Below the pieces are notes generated by a model that saw only the letters and a program-made list of their open reading frames with translations, did no database searches and was not told where the DNA came from. A program made the translations under genes and the position numbers. A DNA stretch of 64,000 bases from Motacilla alba alba (lineage: Eukaryota > Chordata > Aves > Passeriformes > Motacillidae). The DNA lies in NCBI RefSeq assembly GCF_015832195.1, contig NC_052031.1, forward strand, positions 15,749,850 to 15,813,849. Direction: 5' to 3'. Position 1 is the stretch's first letter, and each line of letters starts with the position of its first letter. Positions 14,881 to 27,400 of the stretch are shown piece by piece.

Positions 14881-15622
14881 TTTTCTGTCTCACAACCTTC
14901 TTTCACTGATATTGAATAGAGTGTGTGTGCATGATTCCATACATCTGCATTACCAATGTAAATGTATTTTCACAAATTTGCTGTTATTTTAAAAATCTTT
15001 TTCAATTCATGTGTAATAGGAAAGGCACTTGCAGAGCCAAAGTTACAAAATACTACAGTGATGGCTTTTCTTCATTGATGACTCCTCCTGGCCATTACTC
15101 TCTCATGTTGATTCCTTCTCTCTCATTACCTCTCCAATTTTATGGAGAAAAATTGCACTGACAGAGGTCTTGTGCCTATGTGATTTGCTGGACCTTGTCC
15201 AACCTCTTTGAATGCAGCTATTGCTTATCCCTCTTCTTTAACATCCCTGTTTTCTTTCTTCCTTGTTTCTACATGATCGCTTGTTCCTTTTATCTTACCT
15301 TGCCTCATATATTTTTGGACCAAGTACCAAGTACTGTTTTCTACCCAAGAATAACTGTTGTCTTCCTCTCTCTGATTCTACCTGAATTCTGATTTTGCTT
15401 GGTAACTTCACTCCGTCTGCTCAATTTTACTTTCAAGAACTGTTCCTTCCATGATATGCACAATAAAGTACATGGAGACAATGGCTTGGTAGAAAGGCAT
15501 GCCCACAGACCAGACAAAAGAGCTACCAGCAACCATAAAAAGCCTTGTGTGCTTCAGAAGAACTTCCACTAGTTTGTTGGACAGTAAAAAAGTGCATAAA
15601 ATAATGCTTCAGCATGGAAGTG

Positions 15623-15642
15623 AAGTGAATTTGAATTCACTT
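15623..15642. repeat. Inverted repeat aagtgaatt/aattcactt
   Basis: Perfect 9-base arms with a 2-base spacer. It is followed at about 15656-15690 by a loosely repeated gacttagtc/gcttagtcc pattern. No terminal features of a transposon are seen. Confidence 0.6.
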
Positions 15643-18090
15643 TAATTTTTGTTGACTTAGTCGGCTTAGTCCTTACTGACTAAAGCAAACAGAAAAAATG
15701 CATGCAGAGCCACATGTAGCTTGTCAGCTTGTAGAGTGAGTTTAAGCCACACCTCGCAGTTGCAGCATGTTGCTGACACAGCAGTGTAAGGATCAGCATG
15801 AAAAAGCACTCCCCAGCTTATGCAACTTTATCTGCAAATCCTCCTGGTCTGAGTGCAGCTAAGTTAGCAGAGGAGTGCTGCTGTCAGCTTAGCTAACTAT
15901 GTTTAGCACCAGTCTATACTCTCACATCTGTTGTCAGGAAATCTTATTTTCCCAAGACACCACAGAGAAGGCTATCCATGTAACCACACCAGCACAGCAG
16001 AGGCTTTCCAGAACACGAGCTAAAACCCAACCTGAATGTCCACCTGGATGCACAGCTCACCAGCTACCACACTAAATAAACATCTCAGTGCCTACTTTGT
16101 TCCAAACACTGCTAGTGCAAGCTACAACACTCCTAATTTTGGTCAGCCAAGAGCACACCCTCAGCTGTCCATGCCACATTTCTGTAAAGGTAAGCAGTAA
16201 CACTTCTAAAACACATGCTCAGACCAAATCCTCCTTCCATAGCTGTGGACTTACCTTCTTGTGATACCCAATTAGTACCATTTGATGAGTTCTCTTCAAG
16301 GACACACTCTTTGTGGCCAGATCAGCTTGAGTGGTGGGCATGGAGAATTGCACCTAACTTACCTGATGAACTCTTGAAAGGTTCCTCCTTCCAAATCGCT
16401 TCCATCTCCAGAACCTTGGCAACATAGGCTTGTGCCCGGGATCAAACAACACTCAGGTTAAGGAGAAAATATAAAAACGAATGCAAAGGGGATACAAACA
16501 GTATCCTTGCCTTCTTGAAAGTCAACAGCAGCCAGCTCTGTAGGACGTCAGTCCACAAGTCTAAAACTGGCAGCAGCCCTTCACAGTAGCAGAGGGGGCA
16601 CTTTCGTTTCTTGATACAAATGTAGCCCCATTTACAAGTCAGATTTATTCAGGGAACAATCCATGCAACAGCCAGTTGTTTCCAGCACAAAATTCTGAAC
16701 CACATTAAAAATTCAGGCACAAGGTAACATATACTTAATATAATGAAATATTAATAATACAGTTAACCTTGTACTGACTTGATTATGTAATTCAGTAAAA
16801 CCTCCATTGCTAAAATCAACCAGAAGTTCTACATGGCTGCACCAGACTGACACAAAAATTAAATGGTGTCACTTCAGGATTCAGGTCAACTCTCATAAGG
16901 ATCACAGATGGCTTGGGCTATCTAGGCTGAATCTATGTTTCTCTTTGATAAATATCAACAATGAACAAATAAAAATAACTGAAACACAGTTTTAACATCC
17001 ATCTTAATGCTAATGATGGAATGTATGTTTTATGCATTTATCACTTTTTTGACTGTCACAAGAAAAACACCTCATTTTTGTATTCTAGCAGCAACAAGTA
17101 TAATTTAAATTTATCTAGCTACGACCAAGCAAAGTTCCAGTCATGACTTCGCAGGTTTCATCTCACTTTAGCTAACAGACAAAGATCATATTATTTTTCT
17201 TGTGTATTCCACTAATGCTGATGATACTCAAGGTCCAGAATGTACAAGATGAATCCTACTTAAAGGACACAAATGGAGAACATACATACAGCATACATAT
17301 CTATAAAAGGCATTGAAATTACAGCTTTCTGTGGACAGTGATCTAGCAAGATCTGTGGAACATTTAATTTTTGTCAGTTTTTAGAAGGCAACTGCTGAAG
17401 TAAATCCCAAAGCAGGATTTTTTTTTTAATTCTTAAGAAATAACTTACACATGAAGTACATACTAAAGAACAAAGGTCTCACTGTAGATCAGGTCTTGTA
17501 CTATACGCCAGTTTTTTGGCTTAATTGTGGCAGGATGTTCCCTGAACAATTGATGATATGTTAAATTATATGCTAAATTGCATTGAGATGCAGCAAAAAA
17601 TCCTGAAACTCAGCACTGGTTTCTCAGAAGTCATGGTTGAAAGAATAACATAAATCCATATTTATATTCTTGGCAGAAGTGATGTATCCTTGTGAAGTGA
17701 TGTACTGCTGGGAAATTTACAGATACATATAAAACCCCCCAGTCTTGCACCATCTCAAAGCTTTAAATGAAGTGGGTACAATGACTGGAGAACTTTCAAA
17801 CAGAGAAAACTTAAAGTCCCCCCGCTCCTCCCCGCCATCCTCACTGACTGGTTAATAATTGGAAATCAAATGTAAAAATATAAAAGCAGAAAAATGTGAT
17901 GAATTTTCTTATAACCGATGTCCACTGATCCTCAGTTAGTATCACCATCCATTTACAAGGCAAGTTTTGCCCTTCTGAGGAGTACTCTGAGCAATTGCTC
18001 TGTACGGTTCAATCACAGAGGATTAAAGTCTGAAAACGTCACACTCGGAGAGCCGCGAAGCAATTCCCGAGCTACAGGAAAGCTTTGGCC

Positions 18091-18137
18091 GGGGAGCAGC
18101 CCGGGGAGCAGCCCGGGGAGCAGCCCGGGGAGCAGCC
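18091..18137. repeat. 12-bp GC-rich tandem repeat, ~3.9 copies, 5' of the promoter
   Basis: Consecutive units of ggggagcagccc at 18091-18102, 18103-18114, 18115-18126 and a final 11-base unit at 18127-18137, with no mismatch. It lies 50-100 bp upstream of the first CCAAT box. The perfect identity implies recent expansion and likely length variation between individuals. Confidence 0.93.
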
Positions 18138-18185
18138 GTGACGGGCACCGGGCCGCCCCCGCCCGCTCCCAGCATGCCCTCGCTG

Positions 18186-18310
18186 CGATTGGCCCGACCG
18201 GGCCCACCCGGCAGCAATCTCACTTCTGGTTGGCTCAAACTTCCGGGCCGCTTCGGGGGGCCAATAAGGCGCGGGGTTGTTTTGTTGTCCCAAGATGGCG
18301 GCGCTCAGTG
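18186..18310 (+). promoter_or_regulatory. TBC1D22A: TATA-less core promoter with CCAAT, ETS and YY1 sites
   Basis: Visible elements in order: inverted CCAAT box ATTGG (18188-18192), ETS/GABP-type ACTTCCGG (18239-18246), direct CCAAT (18261-18265) and the YY1-type element caagatggcggcgctcag (18291-18308). No TATA box is seen. In vertebrate CpG-island promoters a YY1 site in this orientation usually sits just downstream of the start site, so transcription probably begins around 18270-18295. That placement is inference. The symmetrical mix of CCAAT and ETS sites is also typical of bidirectional promoters. Confidence 0.65.
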
Positions 18311-18383
18311 GTGCTTCTGTGGAAAGGAATGGCGGGGAGTGAAGCCTGAGGGAGCGGGCCGGGGCCGCGAGGGGATGAGGTGA
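18294..18383 (+). promoter_or_regulatory. Upstream ORFs in the TBC1D22A leader
   Basis: Three short ORFs precede the main ATG at 18391: 18294-18341 (15 codons plus TGA, starting in the YY1 motif), 18329-18349 (ATG GCG GGG AGT GAA GCC TGA) and 18375-18383 (ATG AGG TGA), the last ending 7 nt before the main ATG. Whether the first is in the mRNA depends on the unknown start site. Such ORFs commonly lower translation of the main frame; here that is inference. Confidence 0.5.
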
Positions 18384-18390
18384 CGCCGCT

Positions 18391-18452
18391 ATGGCCAGCG
18401 ACGGGGGCAGGAAGCAGTTCTGGAAGCGGAGCGGCGCGAAGGTGCCGGGCAG
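18391..18452 (+). CDS. TBC1D22A: TBC1D22A coding exon 1 (start codon)
   Basis: The ATG at 18391 (context gacgccgctATGG, with G at +4) opens MASDGGRKQFWKRSGAKVPG and leaves two bases (AG) of residue 21. The donor is AG|gtgaga at 18453. This start is chosen because the encoded N-terminus matches the conserved TBC1D22A N-terminus and because the earlier ATGs in the leader run into nearby stops. Confidence 0.94.
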
Positions 18453-21400
18453 GTGAGAGGCGCCGCGGAAGGTCGGTGTCGCCGGCCCCTGGCCGGTGAC
18501 GGGCCGAGGGGGCGGCCGTGCCCGTCCCGCTCCGCTGTGACCGCGTTCCTGCCCCTCGGCCGCCCAGCCCCACGGGACCGCGCCGCTCCTTGAGTCTCCG
18601 CCGCAGGGAGCGGGTCCGGTCGGTCGCTGCTCGGACCGGGGTCCCTTGTTAGCTCGGCGCTCGGAGCCCTCCGGCGCTGGGCGCCTCTAGTTGTCTACTG
18701 GAGATGGCTGGTGGTCAGTCAGCGCTGGTTATAACTTGTGTCAGAAAGGTTGTTAAATAATGATCTGAGTGTGCGCTCCCAGCCTGACATCGCGGTTAAA
18801 GGAGTTAACGTGATCGTGGGAACGTGTTCGCTGGGAAATTTTGAGTGGGAGAATGTTTGTAGCTCTCAGCAGGGCCAGGTTAGGATGTTTTGAAACTTGA
18901 TACAAGTTATGAAATTTTTGAAATACTTTGTAGGAAGCTGTATTTTCTAGGCATGGAGACATGTTGTAGTTTCTGCTCCGTATTTCAAAACATTGTCAAT
19001 TTCTCAACTTTCTTCTGAACTGTGAACAGCAGAGCAGTTGTTGTATTAGTGCGAAGAGCTACAAGCACATGCTCCCATTCAAGATTTTCCAGCGACTATA
19101 TCCCCAAAGTCCTGTTAACTCTTTTGACTGTTACATCAGGGTGGAAATACATGTTCAGATTATTATTTAGCAATAACATTTTCTGGTCTTATCATTAAAT
19201 TATTCTCACAGTACAGTTTTCTGTATTCTTTTTGTAAGAATGATGTGTGCTTGTGGTTCTCAGAGAACAGTAACTCTGTATTTTATACCCCTTATGTGAA
19301 TTCAGCAACATGGTCTTGCTCATCATTTACCTACTTACATTTTCAGTTACCCATGAGCACTAACTGAGAGTGGTTTTGTTTCTTTAGTTACAAACTGACT
19401 TTTTCAGTCCAACTGTTGTCCTTCTTCTAATATGTTTTCTTTGTAACCTTGCTGATTCTCTTGAGGGTGAAACACTTCTGGCCTTCCTCCCTTGCACAGC
19501 ATCTATAAATAGTTGCAGTTAATTTGCAGGCTTGTGGAAAAACAAGGACACTATGGAGAGTGTGCTTTTGATTTTAATTTATTTTTTCATGGCTTGGAGA
19601 GGACTGTTGTTGCTTTCTGTTTGATTGGATTAGCATTGCAGGTATTCACAGAGTGGTGTAAGGAAAAGGCACGTTCTGTGTGTGTGGAAATGAGCAGTGA
19701 CACCTGACCCTCAGGAGAGTGTAGAGCAGGGAACGTGCCTGTGGAGAGGATGGCATGTGGCTCTGTGGAAAGGCTGGTGGGGAATTGATTTCCATGGAAT
19801 CACATAAAAAAATCGTGAAGAGTTTTGATAAACCACCATTTTCAGTCACCCATAGGGCTAATTTCACTGGTGTTAATCCTGCAGCTGTTGTGAAAATCTG
19901 AGCCTCTCCTGAAATCTGTTGTGACTGCAGTCTTTTTGGCTTGGTTCTGTGTCAGGTTTACTGAGGTTGGACTTCGTTATCCTTATGGTCTGGAGATTGT
20001 TTTTGGCATGTCAGGAGGGCGTGTTTGTTCTATGTGATTTTTATTACAGGTCTGGATAGTTGTTGATGTTGCATATGATTTATTCCTCTTACAATTAGAG
20101 AGTTCTGTAGTAATCATTCCTAATGTGAAGCCACATGTAAGTCTTGATGTGTCTTCTGTGGCATTTTTTTACTTACAAGATAGTTTAATACCCAATAACT
20201 GGGAGGTAATGAACTTTAAGTTTGTAGAGAGTTTTGGTTTTCTCACAATAACATGCTATTTTGTAATGTTAGAGGCTAGTGAATAAGTCTGTCTGGAAGC
20301 TTGTTTCAAAGCGTTCTCTTAGTACTCCTATGGCTTTTATTCTCTAAGCTGTCACCTTCTGCACTTTTCTGTGGCTTTGTCATCCTTGTACTTTAGCAGT
20401 GGTGAACTGTCTGGTTGGAGTTTGGGTGACAGGGGTATGTAGAAGATGAAATCTCTATAGAAATTTCTTTGAGAATTTTTAATTTTTTGCAAGAGATGAA
20501 GAAATAATAAATCTGAGAAGAGAATTTTTGTAGATTCTTACTGCAGTCTAACTTATTTCTTATTTTAATTCCTGGTTAGAAGAATAAAATAGCCTAAAAT
20601 AGCCTTAGCTTAAGTCTCACAGAGTTCCTGTTTAGCAAATCTATGATTTTAATTAAATTACTTCTTAGTATGCACATCAATTACAGTTTATTATTTTTAG
20701 TTTTTGAAACATACAACTGTTGGAACATTTAGTTCTGTTTATTATTGACTAATACACAGAAACTCTCCAAATATTTATTATTTTTGTGATAACTCTCTTT
20801 GTTTTCCTTTAGTATTCAACATGTGTACGGAGCTCAGCATCCACCTTTTGACCCATTATTACATGGAACGTGAGTTAACCTAATATTTAAATATTCCAAG
20901 TATTTTGTGTCTCCTCTGTCTTCTCTTTTTTTTCCTGTTGGCTGTAAAGTTTATTGTTAATCTTCCTTTTTCAGTTTTTGTCATAATCTTGACTTCTCTG
21001 TTTTGACTTCTCCTTTGTGACTTCCTGATGCTTACCATATTTGCAGGAACAAATCAGCTCTTTCAGATCTTAACTAACATAGATTGCCAACTGTTATTAT
21101 TTATTTTTAATGCCTTATACATGGGAAATTGTGGTAAAGTAAAAAAATAGTGTTACAAAGACAAGTATTTGGTTGTAAGGACGTCATGCTTCTACTAAAT
21201 TTTTTCAAGGGCTGGTTTCAGATAGTAAAGAAGTAAATATTCTAGTTAATTTTCAGATGGTAGAGAGTTGGAGGTGGTTGAAATGTGTGATCCTAAGGGT
21301 GGAATTAAAATAAATGAGATTAATTGGCTCAACATACGGAGGTATAGAGACCCAGTAACAAAAACTGGCAGTTTATTGCTTGAAGTGACAGAACTAGAGA

Positions 21401-24400
21401 AAGACCTTGCTGTTTTAGACAGTGATGACGAGTCAGGGGAAAGTGTAAGTGTTGTAGCACCTGTTAGGGAAGAGACTCCCTGTAGGACATAACATACAAG
21501 AATTATAGAATTATAACTGATATCGTATGAGAACTGGGTAAGAACTTTTTCTGATTTGCAGTTGTGCCTGTATTAACCGAAAAAAGAAAAACTAGCTCAG
21601 GTGGAGAGAGAGGGAGGTCAGAAACAAACTCAAGAACCATCTTGATGTGATTCTGTTCGAGATGGCCGTGCTTGAGCAGGGAGTGTGGGCCAGATGACCC
21701 TCTGTGATCCCTTCCCATCTTACCCATTCTGTGAAAGCACAATTAAGTTAATGGCAGTAACTTATTTATTTTTGGGAACAGACTAAGAAACCCTCTCAAC
21801 TTTATACCTTATTCAGCCCACTTCTAAAGGGAGATGGGATTGCCCTGCATTACTGTAAGTGAGAACAAGTTCCAGGCTAGGGAGGGATACTTGGTTCATA
21901 TCTCATACTGCATGTTGACAGAGGGGCAAAAGGTTGGGAGCTGATCAGGGTCCACTTAGACTAGTAACTGGAAGAAATATCTTTCCTCTGAGAAGAGCAA
22001 AGTTCTGAAGGAAATCCATGCTGGCATGCATGGATGGGGATTAATGAGTTTTAAGGTGAGACTTGGTTTGTTTATGACAGTGATTGTATTGCATGATTGC
22101 TTATGATGACTTAGGAGTAGACCATGGCTTGATTTCAGCTCCTGTGCTGTTATGCAGCAATTGCATTGAAAGGGCTGAAATCTACAGAAATGGATGAAGC
22201 AAGAGCAGTGCAGTGTGCCCTGTTTTATAAGCTATTCTAGCAGTAATCCTTTCATGTGATTTTGGGGTTGGTCTTTTTTTTTTTTTTTTTTTTTGGGTTT
22301 TGTTTTCTTAAGAGAAGGAAATACTTGTTTTGCTTGTATTCAAAGCGACAAAGTGTCAGTTTTTACAGCCCTTTTTTCAGATTTCTTTAGCTGTATGTTA
22401 CTGTGGGTGAATGTAGTGGCAACATGTGTGGAGAGAGATAAATATTTGCTGCCTACATAGTGTCAACTATGAACTTTCAGGATTTGGTCCTGCCCAGAGT
22501 GTTTTGCTTCTTTACTAGTTTTCTAAATAGTGTTTATTTGTTTTTAAACAGCTTGATAAAACCAGGTTCAAAGCCACCTACCACTCCAGTGAAATTGAAG
22601 AAAGTCAGCACCTTCCAAGAGTTTGAAAGTAACACAAGTGATGCTTGGGATCTTGGAGATGATGATGATGAACTCTTAGCAATAGCTGCTGAAAACTTAA
22701 ATACAGAAGTGGTCATGGAAACAGCTCACAAAGTAATTCAGAATCACAGCAAGCTACAAGAACAGCATAAATTTCAGGAAGAACATCTACAGGAAGAAAA
22801 ACAAGAGGAATTTGCACAGCTGACTTCAGTTGCATGTGGTGATAATAGGCTTGTTAAATCAGTCAGTGAAGGTCATACATCGAGTTCATTAGGTATGTTG
22901 AAAAGTGAAAAAGATCTTGGAAGTTAAAGGATGAGAGCTGCCATATTTGCCCCGTAAGACAGTAAACGCTTCCCAACTCTTTATTAATATTGCAGGAAAA
23001 TACTGTTTATCACTAGTGATTTATTTGAGAGGAAGACTGCATGCCTTACGAAATGGTGATGCATGTGTGTGAGGGAAGAATAACTAAACTTTTTTTGTTT
23101 TCACTATTTGTGAGAAATTATAAATAAATTGTTGTTAAAATATAAATATAATTAAAATATATTGAAAAAGCAATGCAGGTGGACTGGGAGATTTACCCTG
23201 AGGTGATCTTTTCCATGATTTTATATAAGCTTTCAATTGCAATAATTTCAAGATTCCTCAGTGGTTGTTTTTTTAATTTGTTTTCTTTATTTTTTTTTCT
23301 AAGAATGTAAGGGAGAATGGAAACAGCTTAAAGTAACACAGATTTTAGAAATCCATGAGCCTTGCTATTAATATGATCTCTGATGTATTTTAAGTGTGGA
23401 ATACTGCTTCAAATTTTAGCTCCTTCTGCTAAATCCAAGTAATTTGAAGTCCAAACTTCTGCTATACTTGAGTTTGCATTCTTCAAAACCAGAATTCTGC
23501 TTTGAATTTACAAATTAAATTCCACTGATTAGTAGCCTTCTCTCTAGCTGAGGCTAACTGCCATACTTCTTTCTCCCTTCAGAAAATGCTAGTGAAAATT
23601 CTTCCATGCAGAGATCACAGTCACTTCCACAAACTTCCATACCTCCCTTGACAAGTGGAATGGCAGACTACAACACCTCAGTTACTCCTGCTTTAACTGA
23701 GAGAGAAGCGTCTCGACTAGACAAATTCAAGCAGCTACTTGCTGGCCCAAATACAGATCTTGGTGAGTGTTTCTCATAGGACCTATGAATTACATCTAAG
23801 CTATTCTTAAACTATAGAATTTTCCTGTTTGATGTACTGTCCTGCCATATGGTTTGGTTGGGATCTAATCCTTTCAACATTGAAAATTGATCTTGCAAAA
23901 GAAAGACTAAAATGGAAAGTTTGTTGTACTCCTGCTTTTAATACGTGATTTGCATACATCCTACTAATATGTGTAGGGTTTGATGGGTTCTTGCTCTTTC
24001 TCACATTATTTCTTCCTACCAGACTAATCTCTGTAGGAAAAAAAACCCCACAATATAATTAGCTGTGTTTATTGTTAGTGCCTGATAATGGAACAGCTTT
24101 GTATATAAGTGTGATTTTCATGCTTGGAAATTAATAGGAGTGAAAAACAATGAGGAGTGTAAGTATTACTGCTTGTCTGCTCCGTGAGCCTTCTTCATGT
24201 TCACAGGCTGATACAGTAGTTCTGTGTCTCATCTGTGAATGCTGACAACAAGTCAATGGGAAAACAAATGTATTGTCAGATAACTTGACTGTTCCCTTTG
24301 TTTACTGGATTTTAGCCGCTGAATAGTCAATACAAGTGCCAAGAGGGTATCACAGAATCAAATGGCTTTGTATCCTGAGTGAAAATCTGAAGCAGGATTA

Positions 24401-27400
24401 GTACACTCCATTTAAAGAACTTGGTGATTAGGAATTGAGGGCAAAATAATGAATAGAGAAAATGTCTTTGAGGTAGACCATTCCAGAAGATATCTTCAGG
24501 AAACTTGCAGAAAGAAGTAGAAATTGCATGTTTACAGTTCCTGAATTGATGCTCTCCTGCCTGGTCATTGTCATGAGGCTTCTTCAATATAAATACAGTC
24601 CAAATTGTAGCTTTTATTTATTTTTTTTTTCCATGCTGTGTCTTATTGTCAGATTGATGCTGGGAAAGTACAATTATGGAAACTATAATAACTGCATGAG
24701 ATTGAGCATTTCAGTGAGTTACAGGACATTCCTCTGAAATGCAACTGCGAATAAAGGGAGATGTTAAAACATTTTTTACATAAACTTGAAATGGTAATCA
24801 AATACCGCTTTTTAACCCTTTGATCTAACAGATGTTATGACCTTTGTGATTGTGACTGACATGAAAACTCATAGCTTAAGAATGTTGGGATAGTAGAAAT
24901 CTTTGTTACATAAGGTGGCAAAATCAGAGGAAAGACAGAATTCAGTTTAAACCTACTCATTTAACTTTTGCTGTCTATTTAGTTTAGAGTACTTTACTGG
25001 TAAATCAGATTTATGGATTAAAGTGAAATAACTTTGGAAGAAAATTTCCACTCTCATTAGGAGTACAGTCACCCTGTCGGTGGTGAGCTTAGTCAATGCT
25101 ATTTAAACAAACTGGTTTTTTTTGCTATTGAACTTTATGAATCTCACACTGAAATATATGTAAGAAAGTGAAATATGAGTATGCTTCCTTTATATTAGTG
25201 TGAAAAATATCTGCTAAGCTCTCAATATTATTTGTTATGCAAACCACTAAATAATACCTTTTCTACATCTGTTTATAGGAAGCTTGTTCTTTCTCTTGCT
25301 GTACAAGCTGATAATTACAGTTTGAAGTTGTGTGAATAGAATTTTATACCCAGTTTTGATTTTTTTGATGCATATATCTTTATCTATCTCTCTACAGGTA
25401 ATACATTATAGTTTTAGTGAAAGAAATGAACTCGTTATTTATGACATGGAAGCTCTTGATGATCATGGAGCTCTTAGGAGTAGATCATATATGATAGTAG
25501 TGCTTGGACTGCATTCTTGGTATCTGTTAGGGAAAGTGTGTGTACACAAATATACATATGCAAACATGTATGTGCTTATTGCAGTATGCACAATTCATCA
25601 GAATCTGGTGTGTGCCTGTCTATATGCATTTTTAATGTATGCATTTTTGGAAGATGTTTGGTTTAGCTCTGTGCTACAGTGAAGATTATGTTTAAAAAGT
25701 ATTTTTGATTTATAATGACAGCAGTAGCCTGGGAAAGTGTTAGGTTTTATGTGGTGGACTTTTTAATTTTTAATTTGTTGGGGTGGTTTTTGTGTTTGTT
25801 TTTTTTTTTTTCCCCAGTTTTTCTTCAGAACAGTACTGGAAATGTACTAAGGTAGAAACTAGGCAATAGGCTCCAAGCTAAAGTTTGTGGTGAGTAATAT
25901 AGGGATAGGTGGCTGTTCTGTTGCAGATGGCTTATTCTGTCTGCGTGTGTGTGTGGGGTGATGTGATATGTGTGAGTCTGTTTTGTGTTAGCCACAAACA
26001 GTTGGGCTTTGTTTGCCACAATGAAATAAATTAGTGGGACATGGAGACATTTTTGTAAATATTTCTCTTCATTTCTGCAAGTATCAGGCTTGGTTTTGCT
26101 TGGAAGTACAAGTAACTGAAGTAAAGTATTTCTATTGTGTTTATTTTCTTGGTTTAGTTTCACATTTTGTTGAAATAGATTATGTTACAAGTCCTTTCAA
26201 AGCAAAATCAAAGTAAGTTAATTTGTGGAACTGTAGCCATGTCATGCACATATTCTCATATCATAGCAAGAGAAATCAACATTGACTATGAATACAAAGT
26301 AATACAAATGACCTTGAAATCCTTTGAGTCACACTTGAATAATCATTTTCCTATAAAGATAGTGTAAAATGCAATTTTAGTCATGTATGCGAACTAGAGG
26401 TGTGAAAGAGTGTGCTCTTTCACAAGAAAAATCTCAAAAAGATTAATTATGTGCATAAATTTGGAAGTGAAGATTATTTTAGTCATTGGAAACCATTAAC
26501 AGATTTTGGAGATGGGTTTGGTCCAGAGGCTGGCTACTTGGAACTTGTGGATGTAGGTAGTTACTGCAAGAAATGTGGGCTGGTAGAAGGAGCGTGTTGT
26601 AAGAAGCAGTTTGGTTGGATGGGGACTTGAGGAGGGACCCCTGTTGATTAGATTGTAGTGAGTGCACGGGTTCAGGTTCAGGAAGCAGAGTGGGGCTCTT
26701 GGTAGGATAGCTGAGTTCAGGAGACAGCTGCAGAGTAGCTGTAGGGTCTGTTTGTCTGCATAGCTGCCCACTCCTGGTAGTGCATGCCAGCTTATTCAGC
26801 AGGAATAATTCACCGTGGTTTTGTGCAATCAACCTGTGCTTATGCTTGACTTGCAGTCAGTTTGCTGTAGACATACTGAATTTCAGATCTTGTCTTTCCT
26901 TGTAATGGACCTTGCATTATTAAGTGAAGATGGGCTTGCAGAATTTTTGCAAGCAGTTGCTTGCTTTAAGAGGGGGGTACAGAACTTTAACAAAGCAGTG
27001 TGGGGGGAGTATTTCTGAGAAGAAATTTTTCTTTCCTTCACAGACCACTTTGTACATATTAGAGGAACAATACTGCTATGTCTATCAGGTTTCCAATTAG
27101 AGTCTAATTCTTTTTGTTAGACTTGTGTTTTTTAGTAATTTTATAAAGTGTTTTAGGGAGCTGTTTACTGTGCAAACACAATCTAAGCAATGTTGATAAA
27201 ATCTGACAAAGCAACAAACAAGTTATTGCATACTTGCAACTTCAGCACAGCTGATGTATGATGAGTTACTAATATAAATTTAAAAATCAGCTGAATAAAG
27301 CACTTCTTTAATGCCTTTATCTTCAAATCAACTATTTTTCTGTTTTTTACACGTATATGGCTAATGAGTATGCAATTGGATGTGAGAAATGTGTTTATTT

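Larger units (their letters stand above)
9311..17990. other. Intergenic flank upstream of TBC1D22A, no gene recognised
   Basis: AT-rich with no supportable exon. The longest frame (14280-14681, 133 codons, opening on TTG) has no recognisable motif. Simple sequence includes a poly-T run ending at 11292, a 9-base C run at 12047-12055 and (TTTA)n/(TTTG)n at 14857-14880. On the + strand many lines carry more A than T and more C than G, the opposite of the introns downstream. In mammals CERK lies upstream in the head-to-head orientation; no CERK exon was recognised here. Confidence 0.55.
18030..18690. promoter_or_regulatory. CpG island over the TBC1D22A promoter and exon 1
   Basis: GC- and CpG-dense block (many cg steps, for example in 18041-18060 and 18341-18640) inside otherwise AT-rich, CpG-poor sequence. 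It spans the 5' flank, leader, exon 1 and the first ~240 bases of intron 1. Boundaries are by eye. It is the only clear CpG island in the 64 kb, as expected for a housekeeping-type promoter. Confidence 0.88.
20870..22551 (+). other. TBC1D22A intron 2
   Basis: 1682 bp, gtgagtta to taaacag. It holds an unidentified open frame (21250-21492), a CR1 3' tail (about 21640-21735) and a 21-base poly-T at 22274-22294, about 260 bases before exon 3. Confidence 0.9.

Noticed and set aside
1..18290. Exons of CERK, the mammalian upstream neighbour
   Set aside because: No diacylglycerol-kinase-like peptide or matching exon was recognised on the minus strand; it may lie outside the window.
17918..18383. Open frames of 81-143 codons on both strands across the CpG island
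   Set aside because: High GC removes stop codons in all frames, and the 12-bp repeat yields a Gly/Ser/Pro-repeat translation. They overlap the promoter and leader of TBC1D22A and have no recognisable domain.
22460..22551. Upstream extension of exon 3 to an in-frame ATG in intron 2
   Set aside because: The frame runs through a clear acceptor (taaacag at 22551); downstream translation from there joins exon 2 in correct phase and matches the known protein, while the extension does not.
24347..24375. Possible CR1 3' end (tatcacagaatcaaatggc)
   Set aside because: Only the first ~20 bases resemble CR1 and the similarity does not continue.
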